The position numbers were made by a program, and so were the translations under genes. From the NCBI RefSeq assembly GCF_001419745.1, contig NZ_LIRJ01000092.1, positions 1 to 64,000 on the forward strand: 64,000 bases of DNA, given 5' to 3'. The notes beneath the pieces are model-generated. The model saw nothing but the letters and a program-made list of their open reading frames with translations, searched no databases and was not told the origin of the DNA. The DNA is from Streptomyces silaceus (GTDB lineage Bacteria; Actinomycetota; Actinomycetes; Streptomycetales; Streptomycetaceae). Below, piece by piece: positions 25,880 to 33,520 of this stretch; positions within the stretch are counted from its first letter, which is position 1, and each line of letters begins with the position of its first letter.

Positions 25880-26899
25880 TCACGCCGCCAGCGTCCCCGG
25901 CACGATCGCGCCGGGCCCGAACTTCGCCCGCGCCCGGTCGGCGACCTCCTCGATCCGGCGGGCCTTGTCGTCCGCCGGATCGAACGTCAGCTGGTGGGCG
26001 GCGCGTCCGGCGGGGCCGAGCCCCTCGGCGCGCAGGGCGAGAGCGCGCACCCGGGCCCGCTGCAGCCCGAGCGCCTCGTACATGCGGTACGCGGCCGCGG
26101 TCAGGGCGGTGGAGTGCGCGGTCGGCTCGGGCAGCGCCCGGGTCCGGGTGGTCGTGCTGCGGTCCGCGTAGCGCACGGTCAGGGTCAGCGAGCGGCACAC
26201 CTGGCCCTGGCCGCGCATCCCGGCACCCAGTTCCTCGGCGCAGGAGAGCAGGGCGCGGCGGTGCCGGAAGGGGTCCAGTTCGTCGCGGGGGAAGGACTGT
26301 TCGGCGGAGAGGGAGCGCGCGGCGGCGTTCGGTGCGACCCGGGCGCGGTCGACGCCCCGCGCCTTCTCGCTCAGCTCGCGGCCCGCGCGGGCGCCGACGA
26401 GCCGCTGGAGGGTGGACAGCGGGGCGGCGGCGACCTTGTCCAGGGAGTCGAGGCCGTACGCGCACAGGGTGCGGGCGGTGGCGCGGCCGATGCCGGGCAG
26501 CTCGCCGACGGGCCGCCCGGCGAGGAACTCCCGTGCGCCGTCCGGGCCTTCGGGCACCGCGCGGGTCACGCCCGGGGCGGCGCCGCGCGCGGCCATCCGG
26601 GCGAGCATCGGTCCGGGTCCCGCGCCGATCGCGCAGTCCACGCCGTACCGGGCGAGCGCCCGCACCCGGATCAGCGCGGCCAGCTCGACGGCGCCGCGCC
26701 CGAAGTACCGCCGCGCGCCGCGCACGTCGACGAGCGCCGCGTCGGGCGGCAGCGCCTCGACCGTCGGGCTGAACTCCTGGAGCAGCCCGATCAGCCGGGG
26801 CAGGAGCGCCTCGTACATGGGGGGCAGCAGGAACCGTACGTAGAGCGTGTCCGCCCCACGGGCGTCGGCCGCCCCGCTGCCCTCGGTCGCCTCGCTCAT
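25880..26899 (-). CDS. ImuB-like Y-family DNA polymerase homologue lacking catalytic acids
   Basis: 339 aa with Y-family architecture: N-terminal palm remnants, a helix-hairpin-helix thumb (GELPGIGRATARTLCAYGLDSL) and a little finger domain (ERELDPF..RRALLS...CRSLTLTVRYADRS). The metal-binding motif I, normally an HVDMDAFFA-type segment, is replaced by TLYVRFLLPP, and the DE pair of motif III is replaced by LPPDAALVDV. It is therefore probably non-catalytic, as in ImuB, and serves to recruit DnaE2 to the beta clamp. ATG 26899 overlaps the dnaE2 stop (ATGA). Confidence 0.85.
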   Translation of the reverse strand: MSEATEGSGAADARGADTLYVRFLLPPMYEALLPRLIGLLQEFSPTVEALPPDAALVDVRGARRYFGRGAVELAALIRVRALARYGVDCAIGAGPGPMLARMAARGAAPGVTRAVPEGPDGAREFLAGRPVGELPGIGRATARTLCAYGLDSLDKVAAAPLSTLQRLVGARAGRELSEKARGVDRARVAPNAAARSLSAEQSFPRDELDPFRHRRALLSCAEELGAGMRGQGQVCRSLTLTVRYADRSTTTRTRALPEPTAHSTALTAAAYRMYEALGLQRARVRALALRAEGLGPAGRAAHQLTFDPADDKARRIEEVADRARAKFGPGAIVPGTLAA

Positions 26900-29800
26900 C
26901 CCGCACTCCCCGGGCTCTGATGCCACAACTTCCGTGTCGCCGACGCGCCTTCGCCCGCCGGACGCAGATCCGCCCAGGGGTGCATCTCGTACCCCGTGGA
27001 CATGCGGATGCGCCGCCCGCCCGCCGGGTCCCGCTCCGCCTCGGGGGCGGGACCCGGCTCCGGTTCGGCCAGGCGCCGCGCCACCGCGTCGAGGCCGCCC
27101 TCCTTGCGCAGCTCCACCAGCTCCGCGAGGTTCCACGCCGCCGCGCCGACCACGCTGAGGCTGCGCGGCCCGCGGCGCTGCACCACGCCGCGTACGAGCA
27201 GCAGCCAGGAGTGGAAGACGGTGTGCGCGCACCGCTCGTGGGCGTCGTCGAAGAAGGCCAGGTCGACCAGGCCGGTGCCGTCGTCCAGGGTGGTGAAGAT
27301 GACGCGCTTGCCGGAGCGGATCGGCGGGGTCTGCGTGGCGGCCTTGGCGCCCGCCACCAGGACGGTCGCGCCGTGCTCGGCCTCGCGCAGGCGCCGCGCG
27401 CCGAGCACGCCGAGCTCCGCGAGGAACTCCTCGTGGTCGCCCATGAGATGGCGGGAGGAGTCCATGCCGAGGACGCCGAGTTCGGCGCTGAGCCGCTCCG
27501 CGTCGTCGAGGTCGGGCAGCCCGGCGGGCGCCGTCCGCCGCCCGCCCGCCAGCGGCAGCTGTCCGCCGGCCGCGCCGCGCGCCCCGCGCCGCAGCTCGGC
27601 CAGGTGCAGCTGGAGGTCGCGGCGGTTGGCGCCGAACGCGTCGAGCGCGCCGACCTGCGCGAGCCGCTGCGCGACCGGCTTCGAGGGCCTGGCCCGCTCC
27701 CAGAAGTCGACGAGCGAGGCGTAGGGCTGCCCGTCGGCGATCCGCGCGGACTCGGCCTCGCTGACGCCGTGCACGTCGCAGAGCGCGAGCCGCAGCCCCC
27801 ACCGGTCCGGAGCACCCCCAGAACCAGACACCAGTTCGATACGGTGAGCGACCGCCGACCGGTTCACGTCCAGCGGCAGGATCGGCACCCCGCGCCGCCG
27901 CGCGTCCGCGAGCAGCAGCCGCTTCGGGTACATCCCGGGGTCGTGCGTGAGCAACCCGGCGTAGAAGGCGGCCGGGTGATGGGCCTTCAGCCACGCCGAC
28001 TGGTACGTCGGGACGGCGAAGGCCACCGCGTGCGCCTTGCAGAAGCCGTACGAGCCGAAGGCCTCGACGATCTCCCAGGTGCGGGCGATCGTCTCCGCGT
28101 CGTACCCGCGGGCCGCCGCGTGCTGCGCGAACCAGAAGCGGATCCGCCCCTGCGACTCGGGGTCGGAGAGCCCGCGCCGCACCCGGTCGGCCTCGTCGCG
28201 TCCGCAGCCGGTCATGATGTCCACGATCTCGATGATCTGCTCGTGGAAGACGACGACTCCGTAGGTGTCCTTCAGCGGCTCCGCGAGGTCGGGGTGCGGG
28301 TAGCGGACGGGCGCGCGGCCGTGCCGGGCCTCGATGAAGGGGCGCACCATGTCGGCGGCCACGGGCCCGGGGCGGAACAGCGAGATGTCGACCACCAGGT
28401 CGTGGAAGGTCGCCGGCTGGAGCCGCCCGACCAGGTCCCGCTGCCCGGGCGACTCGATCTGGAAACAGCCCAGCGTCTCGGCGGACTTGATCAGCCGGTA
28501 CGTCGCCGGATCGCCCGGCGGCACCTGGCGCGGGTCGTCGAGGTCCACGGCGGTGCCCGTGGCCCGCTCGACCTCCGCCACCGCGTGCGCCATCGCCGAC
28601 TGCATCCGCACGCCGAGCACGTCCAGCTTGAGCAGACCGAGGTCCTCGACGTCCTCCTTGTCGAACTGCGACATGGGGAAGCCCTCGCCGCTGGTCGGCA
28701 TCACGGGCGTACGGGCGAGCAGCGAGGCGTCGGAGAGCAGCACCCCGCACGGGTGCATGGCGACGCCGCGCGGCAGCGCGTCGAGCGCCTCGACCAGCTC
28801 CCACAGCCGGTCGCGGTCCCCCAGCTCCTCGGCGATGGAACGCAGTTCGGGCAGCTCCTCCATCGCCGCGCGGGCGTCGCGCGCGCGGATGTGCGGGAAG
28901 GCCTTGGCGATCCGGTCGATGTCGGCCGGGTCCATGGACAGGGCGGCGCCGACGTCGCGCACGGCGTGGCGGACCCGGTAGGTCTCGGGCATGGCGACCG
29001 TGGCGACCCGCTCGGTGCCGAAGCGGCCGATGATCGCGCGGTAGACCTCGAGACGGCGGGCCGACTCGACGTCGACGTCGATGTCGGGGAGCACGGACCG
29101 CCGCTTGGACAGGAACCGCTCCATGAGCAGCCCGTGCTCGACGGGGTCGGCGTGCGCGATGCCGATGAGGTGGTTGACGAGCGACCCCGCGCCGGAGCCG
29201 CGCGCCGCGACCCGGATGCCCAGGTCGCGTACGTCGTCGACCACTTGGGCCACGGTGAGGAAGTAGGAGGCGAATCCGTGGTGCGCGATGATGTCCAGCT
29301 CGCGGTGCATGCGCTCCCAGTACGCGCGGGCCCCGGGCGCGCGGTCGTAGCCGCGCAGCACCATGCCCGCCGCCGCCCGCGAGGCGAGCACGCGCTGCGC
29401 GGTGCGGCGCCCGGCGCCGACCAGGCGCGGCTCGGGGAAGTGCACGGTCCCGATGCCGATGTCGTCCTCGGCGTCGACGAGGCACTCCTCGGCGGCCGTC
29501 CGGGTCTGTTCGAGCAGCCGGTGGGCGGTGTCGCGGCGGAAGCCCGCGGACTCCACGACGCGCTCGGCGACGCGGAGCATGTCGTCCGCGCCCTTCAACC
29601 ACCGTTCGCCGCCGTCGAGTTCCTTGGTCGGGTCGACGGGGACGAGGCGGCGGGCGGCGTCCAGGACGTCGGCGACGGGCCCCTGGCCGGGGTCGGCGTA
29701 GCGCACGGCGTTGCTCAGGACGGGACGTACGCCCTGCTCGGCGGCGAAGCCGACGGTGCGCGCGGCCAGGCGCAGCGAGCCGGGGCCGGTGCCCGCGCGG

Positions 29801-30351
29801 CCGTGCCAGACGGACTCCAGGCGCAGCGCGTCACCGTAGCGTTCGCGCCAGGGGGCGAGGAGGCGGGCGGCCCGGTCGGGGCGGCCCGCGGCGAGCGCGC
29901 GGCCCACGTCGGAGGCGGGGCCGAGCAGCACGGTCAGACCCTCGCCGTGGCTCTCCTCCCACGGCAGGACGGGCTGCCCCTCGCCGGTGCGGTGGGCGGC
30001 GGTGACCAGGCGGCAGAGCGTGGCCCAGCCGGTGGCGCCGTCCCGGGCGAGGAAGGTCACGCGCGGGGTCGACTCGTCGATGAAGGCACCGCCGCGCACG
30101 GGGGCGCGGCGCCGCTCGCCCGGGGCCGGGGCGGGCTCCCCCACCGCGAGCTCGGCCCCGAACAGCGGCCGCACCCCCGCCTTCGCGCAGGCCTTGGCGA
30201 AGCGGACGGCGCCCGCGAGGGTGTCCCGGTCGGTGAGCGCGAGGGCGTCCATGCCCCGTTCGGCGGCGCGCTCGGCGAGCCGCTCCGGGTGCGAGGCGCC
30301 GTACCGCAGGGAGAACCCGGAGACGGTGTGCAGATGCGTGAACCCGGGCAC
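26896..30351 (-). CDS. dnaE2: error-prone DNA polymerase III alpha DnaE2
   Basis: 1151 aa. The N-terminal PHP domain starts FTHLHTVSGFSLRYG (H-x-H motif). The catalytic palm contains PDIDVDVES (about residues 421-429), and fingers and helix-hairpin-helix regions follow. The length (~1150) and lack of the C-terminal tau-binding region fit DnaE2 rather than replicative DnaE1. It performs SOS-induced mutagenic translesion synthesis with an ImuB partner. GTG 30351 is used because AGGAGG lies 5 nt upstream. A LexA-type box lies 67 bp upstream. The co-transcribed Y-family-like gene overlaps by 4 nt. Confidence 0.93.
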   Translation of the reverse strand: MPGFTHLHTVSGFSLRYGASHPERLAERAAERGMDALALTDRDTLAGAVRFAKACAKAGVRPLFGAELAVGEPAPAPGERRRAPVRGGAFIDESTPRVTFLARDGATGWATLCRLVTAAHRTGEGQPVLPWEESHGEGLTVLLGPASDVGRALAAGRPDRAARLLAPWRERYGDALRLESVWHGRAGTGPGSLRLAARTVGFAAEQGVRPVLSNAVRYADPGQGPVADVLDAARRLVPVDPTKELDGGERWLKGADDMLRVAERVVESAGFRRDTAHRLLEQTRTAAEECLVDAEDDIGIGTVHFPEPRLVGAGRRTAQRVLASRAAAGMVLRGYDRAPGARAYWERMHRELDIIAHHGFASYFLTVAQVVDDVRDLGIRVAARGSGAGSLVNHLIGIAHADPVEHGLLMERFLSKRRSVLPDIDVDVESARRLEVYRAIIGRFGTERVATVAMPETYRVRHAVRDVGAALSMDPADIDRIAKAFPHIRARDARAAMEELPELRSIAEELGDRDRLWELVEALDALPRGVAMHPCGVLLSDASLLARTPVMPTSGEGFPMSQFDKEDVEDLGLLKLDVLGVRMQSAMAHAVAEVERATGTAVDLDDPRQVPPGDPATYRLIKSAETLGCFQIESPGQRDLVGRLQPATFHDLVVDISLFRPGPVAADMVRPFIEARHGRAPVRYPHPDLAEPLKDTYGVVVFHEQIIEIVDIMTGCGRDEADRVRRGLSDPESQGRIRFWFAQHAAARGYDAETIARTWEIVEAFGSYGFCKAHAVAFAVPTYQSAWLKAHHPAAFYAGLLTHDPGMYPKRLLLADARRRGVPILPLDVNRSAVAHRIELVSGSGGAPDRWGLRLALCDVHGVSEAESARIADGQPYASLVDFWERARPSKPVAQRLAQVGALDAFGANRRDLQLHLAELRRGARGAAGGQLPLAGGRRTAPAGLPDLDDAERLSAELGVLGMDSSRHLMGDHEEFLAELGVLGARRLREAEHGATVLVAGAKAATQTPPIRSGKRVIFTTLDDGTGLVDLAFFDDAHERCAHTVFHSWLLLVRGVVQRRGPRSLSVVGAAAWNLAELVELRKEGGLDAVARRLAEPEPGPAPEAERDPAGGRRIRMSTGYEMHPWADLRPAGEGASATRKLWHQSPGSAG

Positions 30352-30417
30352 ACGCACCTCCTGTAACCCTGAACCGATCCGACCTCGTATCCCCCTGCCC
30401 TCCACCATAGACCAGTT

Positions 30418-30433
30418 TCGAACTTACGTACGA
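30418..30433 (-). promoter_or_regulatory. LexA-type SOS box upstream of dnaE2
   Basis: TCGAACTTACGTACGA (palindromic) matches the actinobacterial SOS box TCGAAC-N4-GTTCGA with one mismatch. It lies between dnaE2 (67 bp to GTG) and the divergent membrane gene at 30539, so it may also touch that promoter. A GTTCGA half-site follows at about 30441-30446. Confidence 0.7.
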
Positions 30434-30538
30434 CACGAATGTTCGATTAACTGGCCGGGGGCGCCCTCACCCCTCCCCTGTCGTCCGTTCGGCCCATCCC
30501 ACCTGCGGAAACGCCCCGGGCCCCGGAGCGTGGGGGGC

Positions 30539-31588
30539 ATGAGGTTCGCCGACGAATTGAAGAGCGCCGTCACCCCGCGAGCAGCCCTGCTCGTCATCGG
30601 CGTACTCGCCCTGCAGCTGTTGTTCATCGCCTCCTACGTAGGGGCCCTGCACAACCCGAAGCCGAGGGACGTGGCCTTCGGAGTGGTCGCCCCCGGACCC
30701 GCGGCCGAGCAGACCGCCGACCGGCTCAAGAAGCTCCCCGGCGAACCGCTCGACCCCCGGGTGATCGAGAACGAGGGCGTCGCCCGCCACAAGATCATGA
30801 CCAGGGACATCGACGGCGCCCTGGTCGTCGACCCGCAGGGCACGACCGACACCCTCCTGGTCGCCTCCGGCGGCGGCACCGCCCTCTCCCGGACCCTGGT
30901 GGAGCTCACCGCCAAGGTCGAGGGGGCCGAGAAGCGCGCGGTGAAGACCGTCGACGTGGCCCCGGCCTCGAAGCAGGACTTCAACGGCCTCTCGTCGTTC
31001 TACCTGGTCGTCGGCTGGTGCGTCGGCGGCTACCTGTGCGCATCGATCCTCGCGATCAGCGCGGGCTCCCGGGCCGCCAACGTGCCGCGCGCGGTGATCA
31101 GGCTCGGCACCATGGCGCTCTACTCGATCGTCGGCGGACTCGGCGGCGCGGTCATCATCGGGCCGATCCTCGGCGCCCTGCCCGGCAGCATCATGGGCCT
31201 GTGGGGGCTCGGCGCCCTGGTGATCTTCGGGGTCGGCGCGATCACGCTCGCCCTGCAGGCCCTCACCGGCATCGTGGGCATCGGCCTGGCCGTCCTCCTC
31301 ATCGTCATCGGCGGCAACCCGAGCGCGGGCGGCGCCTTCCCGCTGCCGATGCTGCCGCCCTTCTGGGAGGCCATCGGGCCCTGGCTGCCGCCGGGCGCGG
31401 GCACCTGGGTCGCCCGCTCCATCGCGTACTTCGAGGGGAACGCGGTCACCGGGCCGCTGCTGGTCCTGGCCGGCTGGGCGGTCCTCGGCGTCGCCGTCAC
31501 CATCGCCCTGTCGGCCCGGCACAGGAACAAGAACAACAGCGGCTCGATCGACCTGACCGCCGGCGGCTTCGGCAAGGGCATCGCGTGA
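30539..31588 (+). CDS. DUF3533/YhgE-type multispanning membrane protein
   Basis: 349 aa. One N-terminal membrane helix (ALLVIGVLALQLLFIASYVGAL) is followed by a ~130-residue extracytoplasmic domain and then five or so membrane segments. That is the layout of ABC-2-like YhgE/Pip-type proteins. Such proteins appear in membrane transport or phage-infection contexts; there is no ATPase beside it. ATG 30539 follows GGGGGG. The stop overlaps the next gene (GTGA). Exact function unknown. Confidence 0.75.
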   Translation: MRFADELKSAVTPRAALLVIGVLALQLLFIASYVGALHNPKPRDVAFGVVAPGPAAEQTADRLKKLPGEPLDPRVIENEGVARHKIMTRDIDGALVVDPQGTTDTLLVASGGGTALSRTLVELTAKVEGAEKRAVKTVDVAPASKQDFNGLSSFYLVVGWCVGGYLCASILAISAGSRAANVPRAVIRLGTMALYSIVGGLGGAVIIGPILGALPGSIMGLWGLGALVIFGVGAITLALQALTGIVGIGLAVLLIVIGGNPSAGGAFPLPMLPPFWEAIGPWLPPGAGTWVARSIAYFEGNAVTGPLLVLAGWAVLGVAVTIALSARHRNKNNSGSIDLTAGGFGKGIA

Positions 31589-32247
31589 ACTTCCCGCACC
31601 GCTCCGGGCCGGCGGCCCAGGCGGTCTCCGTCAAACGGATGGAGCCCACGGCGCAGGCCCAGCTGGGTCCGCTCGGACTCACCGGCTTCATCGTCGTCAC
31701 GATGATCGCCACCGGCATCGACGCGGGCGTCTTCCCCGAGAAGCTCCTGCACTCGGTCGTGCCCCTGGTCGGCTTCTTCATCGGCGGGCTCGCGCAACTG
31801 CTCGCCGGGCTCTTCCAGGCGCAGCGCGGCGACACCTGGCACGCGACGGTCTTCGGCGGCTTCGGGCTCTTCTGGATGGCGAAGGCGCTGATGCTGCTGT
31901 GGGTGCTGCCCGGCCTCGATCCGTCGCTGCGCGGCGACACGATGGGCCTGTTCACCCTGCCCTGGGTGTTCGTGGTCTTCGTGCTGTGGCTGGCGAGCTT
32001 CCGCATCCATCTGGCGCTGCTGCTGACCTTCACCTGCGTACTCGTCGTGTTCGTGGCGATGACCTGCAACGGCTTCACGGGCGCGGTCGGCTGGAACCGC
32101 GTCGCCGGCTGGTTCGGGCTCGGCGCGACCGCCGGGGCGCTCTACCTGCTCGCCGGCCAGGTGATGGCGTCCACGTGGGGCCGCCCGGTCCTGCCGATGG
32201 GCCGCTTCCTCGCGCCGGACGCGCCGGACGTCCAGCCGGAGACGTGA
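31585..32247 (+). CDS. GPR1/FUN34/YaaH (SatP-like) acetate/succinate transporter
   Basis: 220 aa with six membrane segments. The family signature is divergent here: LGPLGLTGF near residue 27 instead of NPAPxGLxxF, followed by GFFIGGLAQLLAGLFQ, FGGFGLFWMAKA and the C-terminal GWFGLGAT. SatP proteins take up acetate or succinate by proton symport. GTG 31585 overlaps the preceding stop. An acetate transporter ~1.3 kb upstream of the convergent adhE gene is notable because adhE consumes acetyl-CoA. Confidence 0.82.
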   Translation: MNFPHRSGPAAQAVSVKRMEPTAQAQLGPLGLTGFIVVTMIATGIDAGVFPEKLLHSVVPLVGFFIGGLAQLLAGLFQAQRGDTWHATVFGGFGLFWMAKALMLLWVLPGLDPSLRGDTMGLFTLPWVFVVFVLWLASFRIHLALLLTFTCVLVVFVAMTCNGFTGAVGWNRVAGWFGLGATAGALYLLAGQVMASTWGRPVLPMGRFLAPDAPDVQPET

Positions 32248-32314
32248 GCGCCGAGGACATCGGCGCCGGACGGTACGCGGTCGATTGTCAGACCCGGGTG
32301 CGAGGCTGAAACGC

Positions 32315-33463
32315 ATGATCCGCACACTCGCCGTCGAGAACTACCGCTCCCTGCGCAAACTGATCGTCCCCCTGGACCGGCTGAACGTGGTCACGGGCGC
32401 GAACGGCACGGGCAAGTCCAGCCTGTACCGCGCCCTGCGCCTGCTCGCCGACTCCGCCACGGGCGGCGCGGTCGCGGCACTGGCCCGCGAGGGCGGCCTG
32501 CCGTCCGCGATGTGGGCGGGCGAGCGCACGGCGGAGCCGGCCGGCCTCAAGCTGGGCTTCGCCGGGGACGAGTTCGGGTACGCGGTGGACTTCGGCGTCC
32601 CCCAGAGCAGCGGCGCGGGCCCCGGCGGCGCCCGCTCCATGTTCGCCCTCGACCCCGAGATCAAGCGCGAGTCCACCTGGGCCGGGCCCGTGCTGCGGAC
32701 CGCCGCGCTGCTCTGCGACCGCGCGGGCCCCGCCGTGCGCACCCGCACGGCCGACGGCGGCTGGCACCGCTCCCAGGGCATCCGTCCGTACGACAGCATG
32801 CTCAGCGAGTTCGCCGACCCCCAGCTCGCCCCCGACCTGCTGCGGCTGCGCGAGCTGATCCGCTCCTGGCGGTTCTACGACCACGTGCGCACCGACGCCG
32901 ACGCGCCCGCCCGCGCCGCCCGCATCGGCACCCGCACCCCGGTCCTCGCCCACGACGGCGCCGACCTGGCGGCGGCCCTGCAGACCATCCGCGAGATCGG
33001 TGACGACCAGGCGCTCGACGAGGCCGTGGCGGACGCCTTCCCGGGCAGCCGCGTCCGCGTCGTCGACAACGGCGGGCGGTTCGAGCTCCAGCTGCACCAG
33101 CGCGGTCTGCTGCGCCCCCTCGGCCCGGCCGAGCTGTCCGACGGGACGCTGCGCTATCTGCTGTGGACGGCCGCGCTGCTCACCCCGCGCCCGCCGTCCC
33201 TCCTGGTCCTGAACGAGCCGGAGACGAGCCTGCACCCCGACCTCCTGCGCCCGCTGGCGGACCTGATCGTCACGGCGACGAAGGACACGCAGGTCGTCCT
33301 GGTGACCCACGCCCACCCGCTCGCCGAGGCCGTGGCCAAGGGAGCGGCCCGCCACCGTGTCGACGTCAACTCCATAGAACTGCTCAAGGAGTCGGGTCGG
33401 ACGACGGTGGCGGGCCGGGAGAGCCTCCTGGACGAACCGCTCTGGTACTGGCCCAAGCGGTGA
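32315..33463 (+). CDS. RecF/SMC-like AAA ATPase (AAA_21 type)
   Basis: 382 aa. The N-terminus IRTLAVENYRSLRKL and Walker A GANGTGKSSL are typical of RecF/OLD-like ATPases. A C-terminal signature LSDGTLRYLLWTAALL and Walker B LLVLNEPETSLHPDLL with H-loop THAHPL complete an ABC-type head. There is no TOPRIM domain, so it is not a full OLD nuclease. These stand-alone proteins are common in Streptomyces; role unknown. ATG 32315 has a weak ribosome site. Confidence 0.85.
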   Translation: MIRTLAVENYRSLRKLIVPLDRLNVVTGANGTGKSSLYRALRLLADSATGGAVAALAREGGLPSAMWAGERTAEPAGLKLGFAGDEFGYAVDFGVPQSSGAGPGGARSMFALDPEIKRESTWAGPVLRTAALLCDRAGPAVRTRTADGGWHRSQGIRPYDSMLSEFADPQLAPDLLRLRELIRSWRFYDHVRTDADAPARAARIGTRTPVLAHDGADLAAALQTIREIGDDQALDEAVADAFPGSRVRVVDNGGRFELQLHQRGLLRPLGPAELSDGTLRYLLWTAALLTPRPPSLLVLNEPETSLHPDLLRPLADLIVTATKDTQVVLVTHAHPLAEAVAKGAARHRVDVNSIELLKESGRTTVAGRESLLDEPLWYWPKR

Positions 33464-33520
33464 GTCCGGACCCGCGGCTCGTCAGTGGCCGGTCGCGCTC
33501 ACGCGGCGGAGCCGCTCAGG

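Noticed and set aside
26920-30366. Long plus-strand open frame opposite dnaE2 (~1148 codons)
   Set aside because: Antisense shadow of DnaE2, same compositional bias, no motifs.
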